A stretch of 64,000 nucleotides of DNA from UBA4744 sp963707435 (GTDB lineage Bacteria > Actinomycetota > Acidimicrobiia > Spongiisociales > UBA4744). Position numbers and translations under genes: made by a program. The stretch is taken from the NCBI GenBank assembly GCA_963707435.1, contig CAVPPF010000002.1:124001-188000 (forward strand). Direction: 5' to 3'. Position 1 is the stretch's first letter. Every line of letters begins with the position of its first letter. The notes under the pieces were generated by a model, which saw nothing but the letters and a program-made list of their open reading frames with translations, did not search any database and was not told the DNA's origin. Below, piece after piece: positions 56,879 to 64,000 of the stretch.

Positions 56879-57226
56879 ATGACCAGACGTACCGTCCAAG
56901 TGATGGGCTTGACCAGTCTGATCCTGGCGATCGGATTGTTGCTGTGGCCGGTTCAGGAAGGCCAGACCTTGCTCGAAGAGTGGGGCGACGGCGAGTTCCT
57001 CGGGTTTGTGAGAGGGCATGATGGCGATTCGGTGATGCCCGTTGCGGTCATAGTGGACGGCGTCCCACCCGGAGACGAGCTACTCAAAACTGATCTTCGC
57101 GATCGGATCGTGCTGGCGTCTGTGTTCGGGGTGACGGCCCTGGCAGCAGCCGCCGGACTACTCGTCCTCAGCCGAAGACCTCCGAAACGACGAGACTATC
57201 TCGAGAAAATGCCAGGGTCTGAGTAG
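56879..57226 (+). CDS. Small two-span membrane protein
   Basis: A 115-residue protein with an N-terminal helix (VMGLTSLILAIGLLLWPV, possibly a signal anchor), an acidic external segment of about 45 residues, a second helix (VLASVFGVTALAAAAGLLVLS) and a basic end (RRPPKRRDYLEK). Helix-loop-helix topology with a basic cytoplasmic tail is consistent with a real gene. No family recognised. No clear ribosome-binding site precedes the ATG. Confidence 0.55.
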   Translation: MTRRTVQVMGLTSLILAIGLLLWPVQEGQTLLEEWGDGEFLGFVRGHDGDSVMPVAVIVDGVPPGDELLKTDLRDRIVLASVFGVTALAAAAGLLVLSRRPPKRRDYLEKMPGSE

Positions 57227-57461
57227 CGAATATCGAACCTGACTGCGGCCATGTCACCTGCGGTCAATCCGTACTGGATCCGGCATGTTGTTTGCACTCT
57301 GCCGGCGACGCGGGGTGGCAAGGCGAGATCGCCACGCTGAGTGTCGACCCGTCAACGGACGAGCGCACGCATCTTTGCCGATCTCGGATAGGGGGACCTT
57401 GTGCTCGTTATGGCTCCGTATTTGGTGATCTGGTCGGCAGCGTTCTGGGTACGATGGCGTG
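57227..57461. other. Gap before the nucleotidyltransferase gene
   Basis: 235 bases with no supported gene. A promoter for the downstream gene is expected here; no clear -35/-10 pair could be assigned. Confidence 0.4.
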
Positions 57462-58223
57462 ATGAACGGGGCCGATTCGGAGCAGCGAGACGCTGTGGTT
57501 AGCAGCGTGCTTCGGACGCTCAGAGACAGCGTCGTTGGTGTGTATCACTACGGATCGGCGGTGTTGGGTGGCTTGCGTCGGTTCAGCGATCTCGACTTGC
57601 TGGTCGTGGTGGATCGCCCAACGACCGGCGAACAGCGTCGACAACTCCTTGCTGAGATCATGCCTGTGTCCGGGAGTCGCGGCACCCGTCTTGCCGGACG
57701 CCCCGTCGAGGTCACGATCGTTCTCCAAGGGATGGTCAAGCCGTGGCGTCCGCACCAGGAACGGGAGTTCCAATATGGCGAGTGGCTGCGGGGAGACTAC
57801 GAAGCGGGTTTCGTCCCAGAACCCCAGCCCGACCGTGACTTGGATCCGCTGTTGGCCACCGTCCTGGCTGCGTCGGTTGCCGTCGCCGGTCCACCTGCCC
57901 ACGAGGTGATCGATCCGGTGCCGCACGAAGGGCTCGTCGCCTCGATGCGTGCGGCAGTGCCGTCCCTCTTTGCGGACCTCGACACCGACACCACCAACGT
58001 GCTCCTCACGCTGGCACGCATGTGGTACACCAAGGACCGTGGAAAGATCGTTGCGAAAGACGAAGCTGCTACCTGGGTCCTCGACCGGCTCCCCATCGAG
58101 CTTCGGCCGCCACTCGAGCATGCACGAGCGGTGTACCTTGGCGAGGAGGACGCCCCACTCGATTATCTTCCAATCCCGGCTACATCAACAGCAGAACATC
58201 TCGTTGCGGTCATCCGCAGATAG
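57462..58223 (+). CDS. Aminoglycoside nucleotidyltransferase-like protein
   Basis: A 253-residue protein of the aminoglycoside 3''/9-adenylyltransferase type. The N-terminal nucleotidyltransferase core has YHYGSAVLGGLRRFSDLDLL, where GSA...G...SDLD gives the metal-binding aspartates (about residues 33-47). The C-terminal helical DUF4111 domain has LLTLARMWYTKDRGKIVAKD followed by AATWVLDRLP. It would adenylylate an aminoglycoside or related hydroxyl substrate; actual resistance is not proven. ATG at 57462 was taken; a GTG directly before it is possible. It stands alone in the accessory block. Confidence 0.88.
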   Translation: MNGADSEQRDAVVSSVLRTLRDSVVGVYHYGSAVLGGLRRFSDLDLLVVVDRPTTGEQRRQLLAEIMPVSGSRGTRLAGRPVEVTIVLQGMVKPWRPHQEREFQYGEWLRGDYEAGFVPEPQPDRDLDPLLATVLAASVAVAGPPAHEVIDPVPHEGLVASMRAAVPSLFADLDTDTTNVLLTLARMWYTKDRGKIVAKDEAATWVLDRLPIELRPPLEHARAVYLGEEDAPLDYLPIPATSTAEHLVAVIRR

Positions 58224-58562
58224 AGCCGCTCGGCCGAGAGGGCGGGTGAAGCCGCATTCTGCGCAACCCACTCACGAGGTGCCGATCGGGGACAGTTCGG
58301 TCTCCTGCAGGACGGTCGTTCGTGTCCGGGATGCGTTTGATCGGCGTGGTTGGAGGATGGTGCGGCACCTAGGTGGATGCATGACCAGGTACGTCATCGG
58401 TCCGGTGTGGCGATGCGTTTGACCCACGAGCGTGCTGTTCTTTCCGATCGGCACCAGATGCCTTGCGCCGACGCCTCCTCGATCGCAACTGCTGTCCGCT
58501 CTTTACCAAGCAGTGCAACGGGGAGAACGTTGCGAAGATGGACGCCGATACGGACCTGGACT
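58224..58562. other. Stretch without a supported gene
   Basis: 340 bases after the nucleotidyltransferase gene with only weak open frames; nothing recognised. Confidence 0.4.
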
Positions 58563-58778
58563 ATGTCCGAGGTCTACGCATTCGACTGCTTGGCGCAGGG
58601 TCCTCCAACGTTGCTTGGAAGACTGCCGACAAACTCGGGTGGTCGGAGACTTTCGATCGCCGAGTACGTCGCACTGACGCAGCTGCAGGCAGACGCCTTG
58701 GTTAGGCTCGACCGCCAACTCGCCCAAGCGGTCGCGGAACTCGCGAGGTTGCTCCAATCGAGGAGTACTGAATCATGA
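58563..58778 (+). CDS. Possible small helical protein
   Basis: A 71-residue frame whose end (LQADALVRLDRQLAQAVAEL) reads as an amphipathic helix or coiled coil, which is more gene-like than the surrounding frames. An opposite-strand frame overlaps it, so either could be the real one. No ribosome-binding site or family is seen. Confidence 0.25.
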   Translation: MSEVYAFDCLAQGPPTLLGRLPTNSGGRRLSIAEYVALTQLQADALVRLDRQLAQAVAELARLLQSRSTES

Positions 58779-58981
58779 TCACCAATCTCTGAGCGCAGGG
58801 CGCCCATATCGACGCCGATTGGGCCCATGAACCACGCCGGATCCAGCACTAGTTGCTAGCCCCTCCGCTATCTGGGATACCGGCCGAGTAGTCGGGGGAA
58901 TCCGCACATAACGACGGCCACCCCACCCTGTCAGCGCCGTTGAAACCGCTCTGGAACCGGCAATCGGCGCTAGCTCTCCCG

Positions 58982-59248
58982 TTATCTGGAAGGTCGGCGA
59001 GGATTCACTGGTGCGTGGTCGATGAGTCGGCGAGCCGTCTCCACCAGCCGCTTGGCGGTCTCGGCGGTCAAGTCCATGCGAGATGCGGCCGATTCGGGAA
59101 GGTTGCGAGCCCCGTCCATCATCGGGACCTGGGCCAGGTCGAGAGCCTGGAGGGTTGCGATTTGGCGGGAGCGGAGCCGGGCGATGAGAGATTCATCGCT
59201 AACCAATAGCTGTTCGAGCTGGCCGATGGTCGTCTCTACCGTTTTCAT
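58982..59248 (-). pseudogene. DUF222/HNH endonuclease N-terminal remnant
   Basis: An 88-residue frame resembling the beginning of the actinobacterial DUF222 (13E12-like) HNH endonucleases: LIARLRSRQIATLQALDLAQ, MDGARNLPESAASRMDL and AETAKRLVETARRLI. Full proteins run to 350-500 residues; this one ends after the first helices with NPRRPSR, and no HNH motif follows on this strand. It looks like a truncated copy left in the accessory block. Confidence 0.55.
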
Positions 59249-59458
59249 CTATCAAACAGACCGTCCAGGTATGACAAGAAACGTTGACTAACGCTGTCTG
59301 TAGTCGGGATGGCATCGTCGCCCGACCCGGCTCCCGGATCGACTCATTACGCTCCATCGACGCAAAGGGGGCATGGGTGGAGAGAAGAACCCTTCCCGGG
59401 CGGACTCCCAGACCAGGGCCGGCGGACAATCCGGGCGCGCGAAAAGGCTGTATGGCGC

Positions 59459-59719
59459 TTAACGGCTTCCGAAGCCGACGACGGCGGCCAGGAAGATGCC
59501 GCCGATCACCGAATAGACGACCGAATACCCGGCCATCTCAACGATGGGGGGGAACCCGGCAGCCCGGGTCAAGATGGCAGCTACAAGGCCACCGATGATG
59601 CCCATCAGTATCGAACCGACGACGGAGGCTTTGCGACCTGTGAGGACGCCACCCAACAAACCGCCGAAAGCAGCCGCTGCGAGGATGACGAGCATGTTGG
59701 GGGTGAAGTCGAGGTCCAT
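59459..59719 (-). CDS. GlsB/YeaQ/YmgE-family membrane protein
   Basis: An 86-residue protein with three hydrophobic helices and the family pattern FGGLLGGVLTGRKASVVGSILMGIIGG. Such proteins are associated with general stress responses. It lies ten bases downstream of the sigma factor gene stop in the same direction, so it may be co-transcribed. ATG at 59719. Confidence 0.85.
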   Translation of the reverse strand: MDLDFTPNMLVILAAAAFGGLLGGVLTGRKASVVGSILMGIIGGLVAAILTRAAGFPPIVEMAGYSVVYSVIGGIFLAAVVGFGSR

Positions 59720-59728
59720 GTGGGCAGG

Positions 59729-60661
59729 TTACAGCAACGACTCGAGATCAATCGAACATGACGGGTGTCTTAGCTTCGAGATAGCTCTCCCCTCGATCTG
59801 GCGCACACGTTCCCGGGTCAGGTTGAAGATCTTTCCCACATCGGAGAGCGTTCTGGGTTCGCCGCCGTCGAGGCCGAAACGCATCATCAGCACCTGACGC
59901 TCGCCCTCTTCGAGAATGCGGAGGGCGTCGATGAGGTGGAGGCGGCGCATGACGGCGGCGGTGTGACCGAAGGGGTCGGGCGCGCTCTCGTCTTCCACGA
60001 AGTCCTGCAGTTCGGCGTCTCCCTCTTCGCCGACCGGGCGGTCGAGCGAAACAGTGTCGGAAGGAGCCGACAGCGCAGCTTCAACTCGTTCGACGTCGAG
60101 TCCGCTCGCTTCTGCGATTTCAGCGAGCGTCGGCGGCCGGCGCAGTTCTTCGGCCAGAGCCTGTTCCGTGTCCTGCACCGTTCTCACGACATCGACCATA
60201 TGAACCGGCAGCCGGATGGTGCGCGCCTGGTTCCCGAGTCCGCGGGTGATCGCCTGGCGGATCCACCACGTGGCGTAGGTCGAGAACTTGAAGCCCTTTC
60301 TCCAATCGAATTTCTCGACCGCCCGGATCAGACCGAGGTTGCCCTCCTGGATGAGGTCGAGGAGATCGAGACCCCGCCCGGCGTAGCGCTTGGCGATCGA
60401 GATGACGAGGCGAAGATTGCACCGGATGAACATCATCTTCGCTTCTTCACCGGCGTGGGTCAGGCGGTAGAGCTTGGCACGGTCCGCGGGAGTGAGATCT
60501 TCGCCCGACTCCAGCTTGTGTTGAGCCTTGCGGCCGGCCTCCATCGCCCGGGCGAGCCGCACCTCATCTTCGGCATCCAGCAAGGTGTGGGCGGACACCT
60601 CTTCGAGATAAATGCCCACCGTGTCGTACATCGGGATTGAATCGCGGCCGCGCTTGGGCAA
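59729..60661 (-). CDS. RNA polymerase sigma factor, SigA/SigB (RpoD) group
   Basis: A 310-residue sigma-70 protein without the long acidic N-terminal extension of many primary factors. Region 1.2 (YLEEVSAHTLLDAEDEVRLA), region 2 (NLRLVISIAKRYAGRGLDLL then the -10 helix FKFSTYATWWIRQAI), region 3 (PTLAEIAEASGLDVE) and region 4 (LTRERVRQIEGRAISKLRH) are complete. It resembles group 1/2 sigma factors; whether it is the sole primary factor cannot be told. The start is TTG at 60661 with AGGAG upstream; ATG at 60631 is an alternative. Confidence 0.93.
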   Translation of the reverse strand: MPKRGRDSIPMYDTVGIYLEEVSAHTLLDAEDEVRLARAMEAGRKAQHKLESGEDLTPADRAKLYRLTHAGEEAKMMFIRCNLRLVISIAKRYAGRGLDLLDLIQEGNLGLIRAVEKFDWRKGFKFSTYATWWIRQAITRGLGNQARTIRLPVHMVDVVRTVQDTEQALAEELRRPPTLAEIAEASGLDVERVEAALSAPSDTVSLDRPVGEEGDAELQDFVEDESAPDPFGHTAAVMRRLHLIDALRILEEGERQVLMMRFGLDGGEPRTLSDVGKIFNLTRERVRQIEGRAISKLRHPSCSIDLESLL

Positions 60662-60800
60662 GCTCTCACATCTCCTGTCATTGCCAGCATTTGCAAGGTA
60701 TCACGCCGGAGTGGAGCTGACAACGGCGAATCGGTGCTGGGAGGCGATCATCTCTGTCCGGTTGCCGGTCATCTGCTGAAGTTGAGTACCCTCTCGTGCT

Positions 60801-62369
60801 ATGCAGATAGGCCAGATCCGGCGGACGACGATCAGCAAGCCAGCGCTCGCCTTGCTCCTCATGGGCTCGCTGGGGCTATCCGCCTGTCTCAACACCTCCA
60901 TTGTGGTGGTCGGAGAGACGCCTGCTCCCGTGCCTCCGCCTCCTCCGCACATCTTCGTGAGCGTGGTCGACGACACCGGAGCGTCGGTTGCCGGAGCCCG
61001 GGTCGACTTCGGGGGTCTCGTCACGGAGACTGATGTGGGCGGAATGGCTGCGACCGTCTGGGAGGACATACCTATCGCCGTGGTGGCTGCCGCTCCCGGA
61101 TTCCATGAGGCGACGGCCAGTCTCGAAGCGTTCAGTGATGATCCGGTCCAGATAGCACTCCGGCCGGTGGTGCTCACCGGTCGCGTGGTCGATCCAGACG
61201 GTGACGGGATCGAGGGCGCTGCGGTTCGGCTCGGTGACGTTGCAGCGACGAGCGGCCCGAACGGCTCGTATCGCCTGGAACGGGTTCTCCCCGGCGACGT
61301 TCACGTCACCAGGCCGGCCTGGATGACGGCCACCGCGCCCTGGGACGGCGCAACAGCCGGAGTCGATATCGTCCTCGAACCGAGGGTGGTCAAAGCTCTT
61401 CACGTCACCGGTTGGACTCCGCAGAACGCCGAGGCATGGAACGGACTCCTGGATCTCGCCGATTCGACCGAGATCAACGCCTTCGTGGTCGACCTGAAAG
61501 ACGAGTCCGGGCGGGTCTACTACCAGTCCGCGGTCCCGCTCGCCGTGGAGGTGGAGGCAACGCGCGAGTTCTATCGACTCGACGAACTCATCGAGGAAGT
61601 GGAGCAGCACGATCTCTACATGATCGGCCGACTGGTCACGTTCCAGGACCCGGTGGCTGCGCGGGCGCGGGTCGATCTGGCGATCACCAACTCGGACGGC
61701 AGCCCGTTCGAGAAGAACGGTCAGTACTTCCTCGACCCGACGGACGCCTCCGCTCGTCAGTATGCCCTTGATCTGGCCAAAGAGGCCTGCGAGGCAGGCG
61801 TCCATGAGATCCAGTTCGACTACGTGCGATTTCCCGACGGTTTCGGGACTTCGGTCCGATTCGACGGCGGGGCGGCGTACCTCGGCGCGTACAACGATGT
61901 TGCGGCAGGAGATGCCCGGGTAGGGGTCATCGCGGCCTTCCTGCAACAGGCGCGCGAGATGCTGAACCCGCTCGGATGTGCGGTTTCGGCGGATGTGTTC
62001 GCCATCACCCTGTCCGTTCCCGACGACCAGGGCATCGGACAGCGGACCGAAGATCTATCCGGAGTGGTCGATGCGATCAGCCCGATGATCTATCCGGACC
62101 ACTACTCGGACGGCTCCTTCGGATATGAGAATCCTTTCGATCATCCCGGCGGGGTTATTGATGCAGCCCTGGCCGCCGGCATGCCCCGGTTGCAGCCGAC
62201 CGCGATCATGCGTCCCTGGTTGGCCGACTACTACTACGGGCCTGCGGAGGTGCGAGCCGAGATCGACGCAGCCGAGAAGTACGGCATCGGCTGGATGCTC
62301 TGGAACGCCAACAGCAACCACACCGCGGGTGCCCTCGAACCAGAAAGCGACGACCCTGCTTCCGATTGA
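60801..62369 (+). CDS. Putative glycoside hydrolase (DUF4015) lipoprotein
   Basis: A 522-residue exported lipoprotein: lipobox LGLSAC near residue 28, a Pro-rich linker, two beta-sandwich carboxypeptidase-regulatory-like repeats (about 50-115 and 120-190), then a TIM-barrel-like DUF4015 domain (200-510) with VDLKDESGRVYY, IQFDYVRFPDG and IMRPWLADYYYGPAEV. The acidic barrel residues in DYVRFPDG and SADVFAITL may be catalytic. The substrate is unknown, probably a cell-wall or extracellular glycan. ATG at 60801; it is divergent from the sigma factor gene by 139 bases. Confidence 0.88.
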   Translation: MQIGQIRRTTISKPALALLLMGSLGLSACLNTSIVVVGETPAPVPPPPPHIFVSVVDDTGASVAGARVDFGGLVTETDVGGMAATVWEDIPIAVVAAAPGFHEATASLEAFSDDPVQIALRPVVLTGRVVDPDGDGIEGAAVRLGDVAATSGPNGSYRLERVLPGDVHVTRPAWMTATAPWDGATAGVDIVLEPRVVKALHVTGWTPQNAEAWNGLLDLADSTEINAFVVDLKDESGRVYYQSAVPLAVEVEATREFYRLDELIEEVEQHDLYMIGRLVTFQDPVAARARVDLAITNSDGSPFEKNGQYFLDPTDASARQYALDLAKEACEAGVHEIQFDYVRFPDGFGTSVRFDGGAAYLGAYNDVAAGDARVGVIAAFLQQAREMLNPLGCAVSADVFAITLSVPDDQGIGQRTEDLSGVVDAISPMIYPDHYSDGSFGYENPFDHPGGVIDAALAAGMPRLQPTAIMRPWLADYYYGPAEVRAEIDAAEKYGIGWMLWNANSNHTAGALEPESDDPASD

Positions 62370-62383
62370 ACCGGTGTGCGGCA

Positions 62384-63193
62384 TCAGCGCGTGGGGGCGA
62401 AGGCCGATCCCATGATGTCGCTGGTGAAGGGGCCTTCCACCCGTCCATCCGCCGCGTAGCGATACAGCGCCGCCTGGAAGACGGCGTTGAGCGCAGACAA
62501 CACCACAGCCGTGCCAACGAACCACAGCACGGCAACCGAGATGGAGATTGTCACCACGGTTCCGTTTCCGCTCGCTACGGCCAGGGCGATGAGAGCCAGG
62601 GCGGGAAGCGCCGCCAGGAACCCGAGCAGCCCGAATCCCACCATCGCGACGACGTTCTCTCCCCACGTTCGTTTGAACAGCTCTCCGGACCTGCGGATCG
62701 CATCACGGACCGGGAGATCTTCGATCACGAGAACGGGGATGACGAGGAAGGTGACCAGGCCCCACGCCAGGCCGGCCAGACTGGCGGCGATGCGACCGAA
62801 GATGCCGCCGCGTTCTTCGAGCATCCGGAGCAGCACCGAAACTGTCGCCGAAACGACTGCCCAGGGAAAGATTCGTCCGGCTCGCCGGGTGGCTCCGCGG
62901 AGGGCGCTGCCCAGCGTCGGATTGCCGCCCTGGAGCCGTTCATCCGCAGCGGAGACGAGTGCTGTGTTGAAGAAGATGGTTACGTAGGCGAGGGCAACAT
63001 AGGCAATGAACGCAACGACGTAGGTGACCGGGCTCTCCTGATCGACGATCAGCACCGTCGGCACCAGGAAGGTAGCTCCAACCACCGCGCTCGCCAGGAA
63101 CGAGAGGACGGGAAGCAGGAGGAGTTCCTTGTCGGCCTTGATGACCCCTGCAGAGGCCTTCGCCAGCTCCAGCGTGCGTCGCAGTTTTCCCAT
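62384..63193 (-). CDS. DUF6159-family membrane protein
   Basis: A 269-residue protein with about six hydrophobic helices. The N-terminal LELAKASAGVIKADKELLLLPVLSFLAS segment, SVVGATFLVPTVLI-type helices and IGLGAT-like ends match a small actinobacterial membrane family (DUF6159 as I recall it) of unknown function. It converges on the DUF4015 gene with 14 bases between stops and is divergent from the uracil-DNA glycosylase. Confidence 0.8.
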   Translation of the reverse strand: MGKLRRTLELAKASAGVIKADKELLLLPVLSFLASAVVGATFLVPTVLIVDQESPVTYVVAFIAYVALAYVTIFFNTALVSAADERLQGGNPTLGSALRGATRRAGRIFPWAVVSATVSVLLRMLEERGGIFGRIAASLAGLAWGLVTFLVIPVLVIEDLPVRDAIRRSGELFKRTWGENVVAMVGFGLLGFLAALPALALIALAVASGNGTVVTISISVAVLWFVGTAVVLSALNAVFQAALYRYAADGRVEGPFTSDIMGSAFAPTR

Positions 63194-63268
63194 GGCTCCT
63201 CATTCTGTGATGGGTGCACCATTCTGCCCGACCCGGTCATCCTGGCAGTGACTTGTACGCTTGGGTCC

Positions 63269-63958
63269 GTGGGAATACTCGAAGTGCAAAGAGCGGTGGA
63301 GACCTGCAGGCGCTGTCCGCGGCTCGTGTCCTGGAGAGAGGAGGCGGGCCGCACCAAGCGGGCCGCATATCGGGACTGGGATTACTGGGCAAAGCCGGTG
63401 CCCGGGTTTGGGGATCCAGAAGCCCGGCTCCTCATCGTGGGGCTCGCTCCGGCCGCCCACGGGGCCAATCGTACCGGCCGGATGTTCACCGGTGACCGAT
63501 CCGGGGACTGGCTGTTCCGGGCATTGGCTCGAGCAGGATTCGCCAATCAACCGGAAGCGGTGTCCCGCCAGGATGGCCTCGTGCTCCAGGACGCGTTTGT
63601 CAGCGCCATCGTCCGGTGCGCCCCGCCCGACAACCGGCCGACACCGGAGGAGCGGGAGGTTTGTCGGGGCTGGCTGGAAGCGGAACTGGACCTGCTGCGC
63701 CGGGTCGAAGTTATCGTCCCGCTGGGCGGGATGGCCTACGCGCAGGTGCTGCGCATCCTTGCAGGGCGAGGCGTCGAAACCCCCCGGCCGCGCCCCCGTT
63801 TCGCGCACGGGCTCGAGGTCGATCTGCGGCCAACCGGCCCGCGGCTGGTGGCGTCCTACCATCCCAGCCAGCAGAACACCTTCACCGGACGGCTCACCGA
63901 AGAGATGCTGGACAAGGTCTTTGCCAGGGCGCATACGTTGATCGCCGCCGGCCGGTAG
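63269..63958 (+). CDS. Type-5 uracil-DNA glycosylase (UdgB)
   Basis: A 229-residue UDG superfamily enzyme that removes uracil (and some deaminated bases) from DNA. Motif A is GLAPAAHGANRTGRMFTGD and motif B is ASYHPSQQNTFTGRLT, both type 5 (UDGb). The iron-sulfur cysteines are in CRRCPRL, VRCAPP and CRGWLEAE. The type-5 lack of the motif-A catalytic Asp/Asn of family 1 is visible. GTG at 63269 was taken; the longer upstream frame runs antisense through DUF6159. Confidence 0.93.
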   Translation: MGILEVQRAVETCRRCPRLVSWREEAGRTKRAAYRDWDYWAKPVPGFGDPEARLLIVGLAPAAHGANRTGRMFTGDRSGDWLFRALARAGFANQPEAVSRQDGLVLQDAFVSAIVRCAPPDNRPTPEEREVCRGWLEAELDLLRRVEVIVPLGGMAYAQVLRILAGRGVETPRPRPRFAHGLEVDLRPTGPRLVASYHPSQQNTFTGRLTEEMLDKVFARAHTLIAAGR

Positions 63959-64000
63959 TCGTCGCGGGAACCGATCCGTCGCTTCGTTTCTCCTATTTAC

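Noticed and set aside
58855..59001. Two similar segments starting GCTAGC near 58855 and 58969
   Set aside because: Only about three quarters of 33 bases match; this may be chance or a decayed repeat, not strong enough to list.
63959..64000. Tail after the uracil-DNA glycosylase
   Set aside because: 42 bases with no visible signal; nothing to annotate.

Overview
The window is GC-rich, densely packed bacterial DNA with many GTG and TTG starts and frequent 4-bp ATGA/GTGA stop-start overlaps. The gene content points to an actinobacterium (Actinomycetota), plausibly an Acidimicrobiia-like lineage: an actinobacterial-type SufB, a DosS/DosR-like pair, a fused trehalose synthase/maltokinase, a complete-looking set of menaquinone enzymes and a SigA/SigB-like sigma factor. 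The class-level placement is inference. No rRNA, tRNA or CRISPR array was found.

Layout. 1-3.3 kb: the 3' end of an ADP-forming acyl-CoA synthetase, a decayed CaCA-type antiporter and a B12-binding radical SAM protein. 3.3-7.9 kb: a DHOD-like flavoprotein overlapping pyruvate:ferredoxin oxidoreductase (nifJ). 8.0-13.9 kb: a minus-strand sulfur operon made of a CsoR-type repressor, DUF302, an SQR-like flavoprotein, a HTH-PocR regulator, a second SQR-like flavoprotein, DUF1641, a TusE/DsrC-like protein and a DsrE-like protein. It has a CsoR-type operator at its head and a strong hairpin at its end. 13.9-19.6 kb: a P2-type cation ATPase, a DosS-like GAF histidine kinase, a DosR-like regulator, a universal stress protein and a CBS-BON protein, a set recalling the mycobacterial dormancy regulon. 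19.6-28.2 kb: menaquinone genes menF, menD, menH, menA, menB and menE (no menC), plus two side genes. 28.2-34.4 kb: ArfB, then OtsA/OtsB converging on TreS-maltokinase. 34.4-46.9 kb: housekeeping and transport genes, including two ABC systems, a BrkB protein, a PQQ-repeat lipoprotein, a zinc alcohol dehydrogenase and an M23 peptidase. 47-53.8 kb: gltB, sufB and an SDR. 53.8-59.4 kb: a gene-poor accessory block with dispersed repeats, an inverted-repeat element, small membrane/lipoprotein genes, an aminoglycoside-nucleotidyltransferase-like gene and a DUF222 remnant. 59.4-64 kb: a GlsB-like protein, a sigma factor, a DUF4015 lipoprotein, DUF6159 and a type-5 uracil-DNA glycosylase.

How it works together. 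The first 28 kb looks devoted to low-oxygen energy metabolism: PFOR, sulfide/persulfide oxidation feeding quinones, sulfur relay proteins, a putative heme-based redox/O2 sensor with its DosR-like regulator, and the enzymes that make the menaquinone pool accepting SQR electrons. I regard the CsoR-headed dual-SQR/DUF1641/TusE/DsrE operon beside a DosRS-like module as the most interesting candidate system. Intergenic arrays of a GAGTACC-like heptamer at four places are a second, unexplained signature of this genome.
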